From the NCBI GenBank assembly GCA_029216955.1, contig JANAVB010015600.1, positions 25,432,510 through 25,496,509 on the forward strand: 64,000 nucleotides of DNA, given 5' to 3'. The DNA is from Iris pallida. Taxonomy: Eukaryota > Streptophyta > Magnoliopsida > Asparagales > Iridaceae. The notes beneath the pieces are model-generated. The model was not told the DNA's origin. It saw only the letters and a program-made list of their open reading frames with translations, and did not search any database. Position numbers and translations under genes: made by a program. Below are positions 1-10,348 of the stretch, piece by piece (within the stretch, counting starts at the first letter, position 1; every line of letters begins with the position of its first letter).

Positions 1-2
1 AA

Positions 3-2159
3 ATGGCTAGAGTCATGCTTAATCAGCATAATCTTTCTAAATATTTTTGGGCAGAAGCTGTTAGTACAGCCTGCCATATTTTAAATAGGGTGTTAATTCG
101 ACCAATCTCGAAGAAAACACCATATGAGCTTTGGTTTGGAAGAATTCCAAACATTTCTTATTTTAAAGTTTTTGGTTGTCGCTGTTTCATCCTGAACACC
201 AAGGATAACTTGGGTAAGTTCGACTCCAAAGCAAATGACGGGATATTTCTCGGATATGCTGCTAAGAGTAAGGGATATAGAATTTTTAATAAAAGATCTT
301 TGATTGTTGAAGAAAGTATTAATGTTACCTTTGATGAGTTGAATAGTCATAGATCTAGCGACAGTGATGATGAAGATGCACCTACGAAGACTAAGAAGAG
401 TTCTGAGAAAGATCCTACCCAAGAGGCAAGAACTGATAAAAGTTCCGAAGATGCAGGAACTGAAAAGAGCCTTGTGAAAGGTATGGCCCAAAGATTCGAA
501 TCATTGAGATTCAAACCAGATCATCCAGAAACTCTCATTATAGGTGATGTATCCAAAGGTATAAGTACTCGTTCATCTCTTAGAGATTCTGAAGTAGCAG
601 CTAATGTAGCATTTATTTCACAAATAGAACCTAAGAATGTTGATGAGGCTTTTTCTGATGAATTTTGGATTTCTGCCATGCAAGAAGAACTTAATCAATT
701 TGAGAGAAACCAAGTTTGGGAACTCGTTCCTAAACCTATTGGTCAATCGATAATTGGTACCAAATGGGTGTTCCGAAATAAACTTAGTGAAGATGGACAA
801 GTTCTACGCAACAAAGCACGTCTAGTTGCACAAGGTTATAATCAAGAAGAAGGAATTGATTATGATGAGACCTATGCTCCTGTTGCTAGACTAGAAGCCA
901 TCCGCATGTTTTGCGCTTTTGCTTGTTTTAATGATTTCAAACTTTTTCAAATGGACGTGAAAAGCGCATTTTTAAATGGATTTTTGAAAGAAGAGGTTTT
1001 TGTGAAACAACCCCCTGGTTTTGAAGATTTTCAAAAACCTGATCACGTCTTCAAGCTTAAGAAAGCACTTTATGGACTCAAACAAGCACCTCGTGCTTGG
1101 TATGAACGCCTAAGCGCCTTCTTACTTGATAATGGATTTTCAAAGGGCAAGATTGATACTACTCTTTTTATTAAATCCATGAATAATGATATACTTCTAG
1201 TGCAAATTTATATAGATGACATTATCTTTGGCTCTACTAATGAACAACTCTGTCAAGAATTTGCCAAGTGTATGCAGAGTGAATTTGAGATAAGCATGAT
1301 GGGAGAGCTGAACTTCTTCCTAGGATTGCAAATCAAACAACACTCGAACGGAACATTCATCAACCAAGCCAAGTACATGAAGGACATACTGAAGAAGTAC
1401 GACTTCGAGAATGTGAAGCCAATTGGGACTCCTATGGCTACATCTACAAAGCTTGATGCTGATAAAAGTGGCAAACCTGTTGATCAGCGTAAGTATCGAG
1501 GTATGATTGGTAGTTTATTATATTTAACTTCTAGTCGCCCTGATATTATGTTTAGTGTTTGCATATGTGCACGATATCAGGCAAACCCTAAGGAATCACA
1601 TCTTAGTGCCGTTAAGCGTATCTTCCGATACCTTAAAGGAACTTCTACAGTTGGCTTATGGTATCCCAAGACCAAATCTTTTGACCTTATAGGTTACTCG
1701 GATGCGGATTTTGCTGGATGCAAAGTGGACCGTAAAAGTACTAGTGGCACATGTCATTTCTTGGGAAAGGCCTTAGTCTCTTGGTTTAGCAAGAAACAAA
1801 ATTCAGTAGCATTATCAACAACTGAGGCTGAGTATATCGTCGCAGGACATTGTTGTGCTCAAATTTTGTGGATGAAGCAAACCTTAGAGGACTACAATCC
1901 GCACTATACAAATGTTCCTATTTATTGTGATAACACTAGTGCAATTAATTTGACTAAGAACCCAGTTTGTCATTCACGCATAAAGCACATAGAAGTTAGA
2001 CATCATTTTCTACGTGATCATCAACAACACGGGGAAATTTGCTTAGAATTTATTGATACTGAACATCAACTAGCTGATATTTTCACTAAACCATTGGCTG
2101 AAGACCGTTTTAACATCTTGAGGCGTGAGCTCGGCATTCTTGAATTCTCGGATTCTTAA
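3..2159 (+). CDS. Copia pol polyprotein, C-terminal part (IN end, RT, RNase H)
   Basis: A 718-residue frame without interruption, cut at its 5' side by the window edge, so the first ATG is not the true start. The opening residues are the integrase core end and the GKF/GIFLGY C-terminal region. RT follows, with [21 protein letters not shown] and the catalytic box YIDDIIFGS at about residues 400-410. A Ty1/copia RNase H ends the protein, with DADFAGC, STTEAEY and the terminal ADIFTKPL motif. These enzymes copy element RNA into DNA and integrate it, working in cytoplasmic particles and then the nucleus. No stop or frameshift is present, so this is the best-preserved coding region in the window. 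Confidence 0.95.
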   Translation: MARVMLNQHNLSKYFWAEAVSTACHILNRVLIRPISKKTPYELWFGRIPNISYFKVFGCRCFILNTKDNLGKFDSKANDGIFLGYAAKSKGYRIFNKRSLIVEESINVTFDELNSHRSSDSDDEDAPTKTKKSSEKDPTQEARTDKSSEDAGTEKSLVKGMAQRFESLRFKPDHPETLIIGDVSKGISTRSSLRDSEVAANVAFISQIEPKNVDEAFSDEFWISAMQEELNQFERNQVWELVPKPIGQSIIGTKWVFRNKLSEDGQVLRNKARLVAQGYNQEEGIDYDETYAPVARLEAIRMFCAFACFNDFKLFQMDVKSAFLNGFLKEEVFVKQPPGFEDFQKPDHVFKLKKALYGLKQAPRAWYERLSAFLLDNGFSKGKIDTTLFIKSMNNDILLVQIYIDDIIFGSTNEQLCQEFAKCMQSEFEISMMGELNFFLGLQIKQHSNGTFINQAKYMKDILKKYDFENVKPIGTPMATSTKLDADKSGKPVDQRKYRGMIGSLLYLTSSRPDIMFSVCICARYQANPKESHLSAVKRIFRYLKGTSTVGLWYPKTKSFDLIGYSDADFAGCKVDRKSTSGTCHFLGKALVSWFSKKQNSVALSTTEAEYIVAGHCCAQILWMKQTLEDYNPHYTNVPIYCDNTSAINLTKNPVCHSRIKHIEVRHHFLRDHQQHGEICLEFIDTEHQLADIFTKPLAEDRFNILRRELGILEFSDS

Positions 2160-2432
2160 AACATATGGTAATTAAAATTGTATTTATGACTTGATAATTT
2201 ATTATTTAATGAAAATTATTTTTGGGGACAAACTTACAAAGGGTATGTCTGTCACCACGGCTACGGTCGAAGCGAAGCGGTACTTAAGAGTTCCCCGGTG
2301 AACCACCGTTAGCTGGGACAACCCCTATAGTTAACCCGAAAATAATAGCAGTTATTTAATAAACCAGTCAACTGTTATTTATTACAGTCTTTATTTACCT
2401 GACTGCTTTGACTGTCTCGGAAATGCAAGTGG
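2160..2432 (+). other. Spacer between Sirevirus pol and extra ORF
   Basis: Non-coding stretch after the pol stop codon. It holds an AT-rich part (to about 2220) and a short GC-rich part with several CCACGG/CCGGTG words near 2255-2310. I see no ORF or tandem repeat. It leads into the palindrome array of the internal promoter. Confidence 0.6.
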
Positions 2433-2528
2433 CCGAACTCGGCCCGAACTCTGACCGAGTTCGGACCGAGTTCGATCGGCGCTGTGATGGTTCCAGAACC
2501 GAACAGCCGGCCCTAGCACCTATATATT
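2433..2528 (+). promoter_or_regulatory. Putative internal promoter: 11-bp-phased palindrome array plus TATA
   Basis: Four copies of a 10-bp element (CCGAACTCGG or its reverse complement CCGAGTTCGG, with one-base variants) start at 2433, 2444, 2455 and 2466, exactly 11 bp apart. A TATA-like CCTATATATT lies at 2519-2528, about 125 bp before the ATG of the extra ORF. The LTR promoter has the same motif at the same spacing, also upstream of a TATA box. I infer that the extra ORF can be transcribed from its own start. Confidence 0.6.
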
Positions 2529-2653
2529 TCATCCTTCCTTCCACTTTTTCTTCACAACAAAATGTGGAATACTTCCATCTCCTACTAGAAGTCTCTCCTC
2601 CTCCTTCTTTGCAAGGAATCTTCAAGTGGGCGATCTTCTTCCTCCATCTCCTC

Positions 2654-3856
2654 ATGGCTCCCAAACGTCAACGAGGAAATTCTTCTCAAGGTGCTTCCTC
2701 CTCATCCGACTACACTCCTGCAAGTCTCTTTAGTCCAGCCAGACCAAGAGATCCTGAAGAATATGATGGTACTTTGTTTCCTGACAAAGACTTCTCAGAT
2801 CTCTGGTTTGATTCCTTCTCTTCTCGTCGTATTTGTGCTGGAGCCTTCGTCAATTTTACAACTTTCTTTGAATATGCTCCTGTTTTTGACCAACTTGGAT
2901 TCCGCGACTTTTTCGAGGTCCAAGATAGCATTTACGACAATGCGGTCCGTATGTTTTACTGCAATTTGCAAGTAAAACAAAACGAAAATTTCTATTCCTG
3001 CATTGCTGGGCAGGAACTAGAATTTAGCGCCACCGATATCAGTGAATACTTTCACGTTCCTGATCTTGGTGATGCACTAGTTGACATCCACCATATTCAG
3101 TTCCCTGCCGATGTCACTTTAGCTTCTTTTAGGGAATTGATTTGACACCCTACTCCTCCTCCCCGGAGAATCTTTTCTAGACATTTGAACCAAACTTTTT
3201 ACGAGCTTCATCGTATGATTTTCTCTGCCCTTCTCCCTAAGAAAGGCTCTACCGATGAAGTTACATTTTTGGAACTTTCTGCTCTTTATCACATTCATTT
3301 TGGAATTCCTTTCTCTGTTCCAAAAACTATAATGTCTTGGATGCTCAACTGCAAGAATGCAGGTAGGAACCTAGTCTTTTCTATGCACCTTGCTAGTATA
3401 TTTCGACGTTTCGAGATTGATCTTGAAACGTGTGCCATTTCTTCTCCACCTGTTGAGTTGACCCGCTCTCGTCGGTTTCCTCAACCTCCTGGTGCTGCTC
3501 CTGCTGTCCCAGCTGCTGATGCTGAGGCCCCTCCAGCTGATGCTCATCCTGCTCCGGCCCCTGCCCCAGGACTCGATCAGGCATTCTACCAGCGGTTTGA
3601 TGATTTCGTTGCCGTTTCCACGCAACGTCATCAGGACTCCGAGTTCAGGCACATTTCTCAGGCCCAGGTGCTGAGAAACAGTATTGCCGATCTCCACTAC
3701 AGCCTGGTTCAGGATCCAGTCCATCCACTCACTATCCTTCTACACCTGGCTTTCCCTGGTCCTCGTTTTACTGATGAGGTTACTTTTCAGTATTTCGACC
3801 CGACCACTGCTTATTTCCCTCATGATCCTCCCGGTGCGGACGACCCAGCGATGTGA
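2654..3856 (+). pseudogene. Sirevirus extra (envelope-like position) ORF, one in-frame stop
   Basis: Frame opening with MAPKRQRG and a Ser-rich leader at ATG 2654, running to a stop at 3854-3856. It is interrupted only by TGA at 3143-3145; the frame stays open on both sides. A CGA to TGA change would explain it. The body (from about residue 60) has the alternating hydrophobic and charged pattern of the putative plant transposon protein family, followed by a Pro/Ala-rich linker (about 3480-3570) and a polar C-terminus. No convincing signal peptide or membrane segment is seen, so calling it an envelope would rest on position alone. Its role is unknown. The MAPKR start resembles the antisense gene of element A. 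A longer reading from 2408 would cross the promoter array and is less likely. Confidence 0.72.
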
Positions 3857-4292
3857 TGTGGATTCAGCCATGGGATAGTGGATTTAGATTTGATTAGTTG
3901 ATGCAGTTTATGTAGTAGTTTTATTTTATTTCATGTCTAAACTGTTTCAGTTAGACTTTATCAGTTGTACTTTTTGGATTTTTAGTGGAACCTCTATGTT
4001 ATTTCGGTTTATTATGAGATAGTTCATTTTATTTCAGTTGTCTATGCTGTGATTACTTCTTTTTACTTCACTTTGTCTTGTTTATTCTATTGTTGGCTTC
4101 ACGATTTACGGGGGAGCCTATTCATTTTCCTACTTGACAAAGGGGGAGAAAAAGAGTATACCAAAAGAAAGCGAGATATTCAAAAACAAAATCCAATCAA
4201 ATTTTTTTCAGGTATTTTGATATTTTGTTCTATTTGATATAAATATATTTTGGTATAGACTCAAGTTTGTCAATTATCAAAATGGGGGAGAT
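3857..4292 (+). other. Sirevirus 3' untranslated region with multiple polypurine tracts
   Basis: T-rich non-coding region. Purine runs occur at 4139-4156 (AAAGGGGGAGAAAAAGAG) and at 4281-4291 (AATGGGGGAGA), the latter directly before the LTR. The final tract is the expected primer for plus-strand DNA synthesis. A second upstream tract is typical of Sireviruses. Confidence 0.75.
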
Positions 4293-4724
4293 TGTTGGCC
4301 CATTCCATGGTCACACCCGATTTCGATAATTAACATACACTTTAGTCAATACACAAAATATAGAAAATGCTGCTAATCGTTTCAGGATGCATGAAATCAT
4401 ATTCAACGGACGATGTACTGTATAAATCAAAGCGTCAACGTCATCAAAACTTCTGAAGACTCGTTTCTACTTTTATTCTGTATTTTACATTTTATTGAGT
4501 CTAGGAATTACTTTGTAAAATCAATTATGGTAATACTGGCTTAGGGTTAAAATTGTCCTCATTTCCAAAAACCTATTTTTACCCTTTCGTATTTTCGGTT
4601 ACAAGTATTTCAAAAACATATTTCGAAAATAATCCTTTTCAAATGATTTTACAAATAACCAAAAACATGTTTGAAAACTATTTTTACAAAAGAATTTTAA
4701 AATATCTCCTGACAGAACTCCTAG

Positions 4725-4890
4725 CCGAGTTCGGCCCGAGTTCGGTCCGAACTCTGACCGAGTTCGGTCAGTTTGTATTCAAACTTCAGTTGCCTCCAAA
4801 TCTGCGAGCAACGTCTATTTTGCGAGATATTTGCATCCGAACTCTGCCCGAGTTCTGCCCGAGTTCGGTTGGTGAAAACACCTATAAATA
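4725..4890 (+). promoter_or_regulatory. Sirevirus LTR promoter: two phased palindrome clusters and TATA box
   Basis: Cluster 1 has CCGAGTTCGG-type elements starting at 4725, 4736, 4747 and 4758. Cluster 2 has them at 4837, 4848 and 4859. Within each cluster the spacing is exactly 11 bp, about one DNA turn. Cluster 2 ends 12 bp before CCTATAAATA (4881-4890). The phasing suggests several copies of a protein bound on one face of the helix. This is inference from spacing. Confidence 0.7.
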
Positions 4891-5100
4891 GAGAAGAACT
4901 TTTTACTTCAAATCATCAATTCATTCTTCATCTTCTCTTCTCTACTATTTCAAGTGTTTTCTAAACGATCTAAGATTTTCAAATCTCACCTACACATCTC
5001 TTAGCCAAAAGCCAGTACTATCAAGAGTTGATTTAGAGTCTTTTGGTTACTCAAGAGTTGTAAGAGGTCGTTCAAGTTTCAACAACTTTTCTGTTGTGGA

Positions 5101-5176
5101 GCTGGTCGTGCGCTCGTCACCAAGCACGGTGTTGTGAAGTCGGTCGTGCGCTTGTCACCAAGCATGGTGTTGTAAG
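5101..5176 (+). repeat. 38-bp direct repeat in the Sirevirus LTR
   Basis: Two adjacent units (5101-5138, 5139-5176) share GGTCGTGCGC and GTCACCAAGCA with a few changes. They lie downstream of the TATA box, so they are in the transcribed leader. No function is evident. Confidence 0.8.
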
Positions 5177-5426
5177 AGATTGCAAGCTCTCAGTTAAAGC
5201 TTGTGCCATAGTGGATTAACATCGAGCAAGAGTACTCGAGACTGGATTAGTCCTCTCAGAGGGATACCAGTATACATCGCTGTGTCACTGAGTTTGATTC
5301 TTCTATCTTTATTTACTGTCTCTTACATATCTGCCATAGTTTAAATTTTTAATTGGTGATTTTATTCCGCTGCACACACGCACTCTATTCACCCCCTCCC
5401 CTCTAGAGGTGCTCAACGATCCTTCA

Positions 5427-6195
5427 CGAAGGACTCCATTTTCATTGCGTGTAATTTGTAGGTTTGGTACTTTGCGTATAGCCGTATAAGAAGGTTGTTG
5501 GCGTAGGACAGAAGCTTTACCAACAACATTTTTATGCTGTATATGTTTAGGTACATTCACATTAGATGCGCAAACATCGTTGCGAATTTTATCTACACTG
5601 TCACAGACAGGAGACTTACCTTTACGCGTAGAGCGTAAAAATTGATTATCTGCCACGTCACAGACGGAAGATTTTTTTTACGCGAAGAGCGTAACTTGTG
5701 TGTGTCTACCACGTCACAGACGAGAGATTTACCTTTACCCTCAGAAGCATTAGAGTCTGCCATATTACAAATGGGAGACTCATGCTTATGCCTTGAGCGT
5801 AAAACTTGGTTTTTACCCACTGGGCGTAAAACCTGATTATCTTCACCGTGACAAACGAAAGATAAATTGCCACACTTAGAGTGCGACGCTGAAGTAAGGA
5901 CTGCCTCGTTACGAACGGGAGCCCCTACGACAGGAGTAGAAAGAATTCCCTTGTCATCAGAAACAACAGAGAGATCAGAAGCCACTTTGGATTTAGGAAT
6001 CCAAACTTTTCATGCTTTGCGAGACTTTTGAACATTGAAGTGGCGAGAACCACCTCCAGTTCGGAGCATTTCTTCATAGGCAGTCCGGTCGAAGTGTACA
6101 ACCAGAGTCTTCTTGGTCAAACCGACCGAAACATCATCATATTGAGCAACTGCCTCCTCGTCAAAGGAGAAGGTCGTCCCCAGCAGAGTCGCCAT
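5427..6195 (-). pseudogene. Element C: start of Tat-type polyprotein (N-terminal extension)
   Basis: Begins MATLLGTTFS at 6195, the same start as the polyproteins of elements A and B. It then reads LTKKTLVVHFDRTAYEEML, which matches the second conserved block in A and B (KTLVVK...QTAYEVML). TGA at 6010-6012 breaks the frame (CGA to TGA likely), and a frameshift lies near 5600-5650. The following region repeats a pattern close to QVLR-SR-K--SP(I/V)C, where VLR/FLR is encoded by the element motif TTTACGC. The sequence is cut at 5426 by the Sirevirus LTR, so gag and pol are missing. No enzymatic domain is recognised. Confidence 0.75.
6176..6194 (-). other. Primer-binding site of element C
   Basis: Minus strand reads TGGCGACTCTGCTGGGGAC three bases after the LTR end. 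The identical 19-mer follows the 5' LTRs of A and B. The opening TGG fits pairing with a tRNA CCA end. Tat/Ogre elements are generally described with a tRNA-Arg primer, but I did not check the tRNA. The ATG of the polyprotein overlaps the site. Confidence 0.75.
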
Positions 6196-6197
6196 TT

Positions 6198-7315
6198 TGT
6201 TTCACTTAACAAAATGCCAGGAAAATTGGCTTTTGAAAATAAAATAAGAAAAAGTACAAGAAGTACAAATTTGATTCTGGAAAAGTATTGCTATGGAAGT
6301 CTGATCTGTAAATGATCACTTTGTTCCTTGGACCATACGATGATGATGAAGATCACTGCTTGAAGTTGAACAATTGGAAGAACTAAGTCACCAGAAAGGT
6401 ATCGACGCACTTGGGCACTGATGGCGAGGCCGAATGCTTTCCTGCTTTGCTTCACTCTGTTCTGAAAGAAAGGTTGAAGAAGAATACTCTGGAGAATCAA
6501 AATCTCTAAGTTCTGATCTCTGTATTCTCTCATGTCTCTGTTGTCTCCGTGTGTCTGAAAAATAAGTCTACTTATAGACTTGGGCTTCTGTGCGTAAAAA
6601 CTCAGCGAAAGTTCCGTCTTTACGCTAACAACCGCCACCCACGACCAAAGTCATCCTCTGTATACGTTGACACGTGTCCCATCATTTTATTAAGAATAGG
6701 ATGCACGTACACACGATCTTCGGGATATGTGGCATGAAAGCCATGTTGGCAAACCACGTTCCAAGCTGGTCAGAAGGAATAGGGCGTAAAAATAGCCCCA
6801 ATGTACTCTGAGCGTAAAGCAGTAGACTAGGCGTAAAATAGCCCTGATATAGTCTTCCTGCGTAAAGTGGTTGTTAAATAACCTTGAGCGTAAAAGTAGC
6901 TCAAATAGACTTTATGCACACGTCAACTCTTGAGCGTAAAAACTCATATAGTCTCCATGTGTAAAAGAAGCCATACTGTGAGCGTAAAATAGCTCAGTCC
7001 ACATACTAAACGACAACATTGATCTTTGTGTAAAACAAATCCCTTTAAATTCTGTGGTATATGCCATCATTAATATCTTCATGTCAGACTTTGTATTAAA
7101 TGCAAGACTTGACAGCTTTGTCCAGCGTAAAAAGTAGTTAGCCTGTCATAGGCGTAAAATCACTGTCTTGACCCTGGTTGCTTTAGGCGTAAAAGCGATT
7201 AGCCTTGTCTTGGCCGTAAAGAGACTAGCCTCTCTGTAGCGTAAAGTAGATCAATTTTGAGTGGAGTGATCTATCACTTTGACTCTTTCTGTGAAGCACT
7301 TTTTACGCTCCTACA
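6198..7315 (-). repeat. 5' LTR of Tat-like element C
   Basis: Bounded by TGTTTCAC on the plus strand next to the PBS and by CCTACA at 7315; A and B LTRs also end CTACA. Length is 1,118 bp. A minus-strand TATA (TCTATAAG) is at 6571-6578. Upstream of it (6589-7315) I count about 14 exact copies of GCGTAAA in either orientation plus a few decayed forms such as TGTAAA. The other LTR is outside the window, so the far boundary rests on this ending and on where the motif array stops. Confidence 0.72.
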
Positions 7316-8993
7316 ATAATATAGACAGTATGATCCAGTGTGAATCCTAAACATGGCACTAACAGTGTGTTTTGAAATACCGAGGTCGACATATAAATGC
7401 TAGGGATAAATACAGCTCATCGTACACTTGGCAAGTGTAGGATTGTTACCATTCTAGATTAGATCAGATGGGGGTGATTCCAGCATTTTGGGACTGTTTA
7501 CATGTCTACATCGAATATTTTCCCGCCCGATAAGTACAAGTGAATCCAGAAAATAACACGAAAATAAAGTATATGTCCAGCCAGAACATGATGATGCCAG
7601 TAGTGATTCCAATAAGAAAGATTCTAGTAATAGAGGCCAGACATGTAAAAGGTAAGTATCTCATACATAAATCCAGAAATACAAATCTGTGTTGTGTTAG
7701 AGAATCAATATAACTAACTAGAACTGAAATACAGTATCAACAAGTAAATGAAAGAATCAGATATTGTACTCACCTGATACAATATACGACTGATGAATAC
7801 AGATGTCCGAACTCACAAGGTCCTATTTAATGAGATACAGGTTATAATGTGTTCAATAGGTAATAGTTAAAGTTTACAATGCAATCTATATGATTTTAGG
7901 TCAATCTAGGTCAAAGTCAACTATTAGTCAACTTTGGTCAACCCTCAGTCAAACCAAGTCAATATTTAGGGTTTTGGTCAAATTCAAGACTATTGGGTCA
8001 ACTCTATGATAACTAACTCATATTCCTCATCATAGGCTATTACCCTACCACTCTATTTAACTACACTCAAAGATACCTACCAATCTATTCATATGTGCAA
8101 CTTGATTTCCAACTCCTCATTATTAAGAAACACTCGTATAGGTACCTCTCTATGATACATATTAACACATCCCTTCCCTCACACACAACACTATACCAAC
8201 ATCACTTATACCCCATACCACTCTATCCCATCCATCCACATTTAAGTACCCCTACATGCAATCTCACACTATGGTATCTAATGCTATATGGCCTCCTTAT
8301 CACTAATATCATATATCCTATATATACAACATGCATCATGTATAGGAAAAACTCACTACATATATATAGACATACCTATATATCATAAGTATAACATTAC
8401 CTATACGATCCATGTCCTGCTGCTACTACTGTTGCTCCCTGCCTCTTCCCTCACATGCATATACACTCATAGCCTTTCTTAAACCCAAGTTCCTACCTCA
8501 TAGTACACTGCCACAGACCTAAACTCTTCCCTCTAACTACCATACACCCAGGCCTCTCTCTACCTCCATACCCTTCATACCTAGACACTCCCTGCTACTG
8601 ACCAAATACTCACACACAATATCCTATAACCTATGTACATATACATAACCTATATACATCACAAATATATACATAAGCCTAACCCATATATACTCTCTCT
8701 AATTTGGAACCCCTGCTCACTTAAACCCTCTAACTCACTACTGCTATTGCTGCATGCCAAGCTTGCTGCATGCCACTTGTTGTATTGCTAGCAAATGCAT
8801 CTGCTGCTGCTGTGGCATGCCTTTTGTTCTGCTGCTACTTCAAAGCTAAGTAATTTATTACCTCTAATTATACTCAGATATCCCCACTCACTCTCTACTC
8901 AATCTCAAATATCCTCATTTAAAACCCCACATACATATATATAATACCACATATATATAATAACATATATCAATATATATATATAATATATAT

Positions 8994-9031
<38 letters not shown>

Positions 9032-10145
9032 CATTAAAGTCAATACAAATTGGACAAAAAGGGGGTCAAGTGAAGCTACAAACAATGGAAATAGGGTCGG
9101 TGTGTGTGTGTCGAGTCCAATTGGACATGACGTGTCCAACCAGGGTGTTGTGCAGGTGTGTCAACAAGTAGACTAGGTGTCAGGGTATCCTAGTGTCCAA
9201 CTAGGATGTGTCCACGGTCGTGTCATGTCACTTCCAATTTCTAAAAATAGGGGTATTTTGGTCTTCTTCCACTTTAAAATAATTTTGAATTTATTTTATT
9301 ATTTATGATATTATTTTGGGGTGATTTGAGTCGGGTTCAAATTTCAACTCAATTCGACTTAAAACGTGGGCCCGGGGTAGTTTTGACTCTAGTGGGACCC
9401 ACTCATTAGTTAGGCATGGCTCATATGACTAAATTTTAGTTAGTATGTTAGACTAATTATTCATGGATAGATTTATTTTGATTAGAGACTTATAACATGA
9501 CTAATTTAGCCTCAACCTAAAACCTATTCCTAATATTAATTAATAAGACAAGTGGAGGCATTTTGGATATTTGCAAATAGGGACAAACCTCCCATAGGTG
9601 GCCGGCCAAAGGGGATAGGCTTGAGCATCATCTCTTTTGTTATTATCCACACAAATTTCTCTCTCTTGTTCTTCCCAAAATTTTGAGAGGAACCACCATT
9701 GATTTCATCTCCAAATCAATTCCTTCTTCCAGCAAATCTTCTTCATTTCTTCTCTACTCCATGAAATGAAGGTGCTAGTCAAGTTTGGGAGGATTTGGCT
9801 CTTGTTCGTGTCCATTTGGAGGTCTCTTCGTGTCGGTGTCGTATCGGGAGGAGTTTCCTTAGATTCGATCATCCGGGAGATATAATCTCTTTTTTATTTC
9901 ATTCCTACATGCATTTAGGATTAATTTGAACCCATAGGAATGACCCCCATGGTTGTATCTCCATTTGTGTCCGTTTCGTGTCCATTTGGAGGTCATAGGA
10001 GTGTCCTTTGTGTTGTGTTTTGTGTCCTAGTGGAAAATCTCCAATTTTGAACACACCATATGGTTGATATTTGTGTGAATGATTATTCCTATTTTTTAAT
10101 TTCAAATTTTAGAATTTCTAGAATGTTGGTATCTTAATGTATCAT
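7316..10145. other. Unclassified non-coding DNA, probably old retrotransposon remains
   Basis: No credible ORF and no similarity to the other elements over long stretches. Parts look like decayed LTR: repeated GTCAA words at 7900-8000, a CT-rich leader-like stretch at 9640-9770, and clusters of GTGTCC at 9110-9230 and 9790-10030. The GTGTCC word is also clustered in the long LTRs at 21750-22390. I cannot assign boundaries or an element. Confidence 0.5.
8931..9031. repeat. TA-rich microsatellite
   Basis: Interrupted (TA)n tract with short TAA breaks. It creates a spurious Tyr/Ile-rich ORF on the minus strand. Confidence 0.9.
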
Positions 10146-10180
10146 AATATATATATATACCAAAAACTCTCACATTTATT
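10146..10180 (-). terminator. LINE 1 3' end: poly(A) signal and (TA)n tail
   Basis: The minus strand carries AATAAA (plus 10175-10180) followed after about 15 bases by a short (TA)n run (10146-10160). LINE 2 ends in the same way, so the tail of this LINE family seems to be TA-rich and not pure A. Confidence 0.6.
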
Positions 10181-10348
10181 CAGTAAGGCTCAAAATGCCA
10201 AAGCCTGTACAAGTGTACTAAAGGCAGCAAATGTCGACGCCTATACAAGTATCCCAACAAAAGAAGAAATGAAACCAGGGGACTAGACGAGGAGAGACTC
10301 CCAAAAACCTGTCTGTTCATGCGAACAGACGCTACGAAACTTCCGGCA

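Larger units (their letters stand above)
1..5426 (+). mobile_element. Sirevirus-type Ty1/copia retrotransposon, 3' part
   Basis: Contains, in order, the end of integrase, reverse transcriptase and RNase H, then an extra ORF, polypurine tracts and a 3' LTR. The order integrase before RT is that of Ty1/copia. An extra ORF after pol and repeated AAAGGGGGAGA-type polypurine tracts are known Sirevirus traits. The 5' LTR, PBS, gag and most of integrase lie outside the window, so LTR-LTR divergence and the TSD cannot be checked. The five bases after the LTR (5427-5431, CGAAG) are the candidate TSD. The element abuts and probably interrupts Tat-like element C. Confidence 0.88.
4293..5426 (+). repeat. 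Sirevirus 3' LTR
   Basis: Starts TGTTGGCC directly after the polypurine tract and ends near CCTTCA at 5426, about 1,134 bp with TG...CA ends. The right end is set by the usual Sirevirus ending (CTCTAG...GCTCAACGATCC...CA) and may be off by a few bases. It carries the palindrome arrays, a TATA box at 4883-4890, and a 38-bp direct repeat in the transcribed part. Confidence 0.8.

Noticed and set aside
2408..2653. Upstream extension of the Sirevirus extra ORF
   Set aside because: It translates the palindrome array and TATA region; the ATG at 2654 gives the MAPKR start.
5309..5426. Extension of the element C frame into the Sirevirus LTR
   Set aside because: The LTR boundary at 5426 shows this part belongs to the inserted element.
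8915..9139. Tyr/Ile-rich ORF on the minus strand
   Set aside because: Produced by a TA microsatellite.
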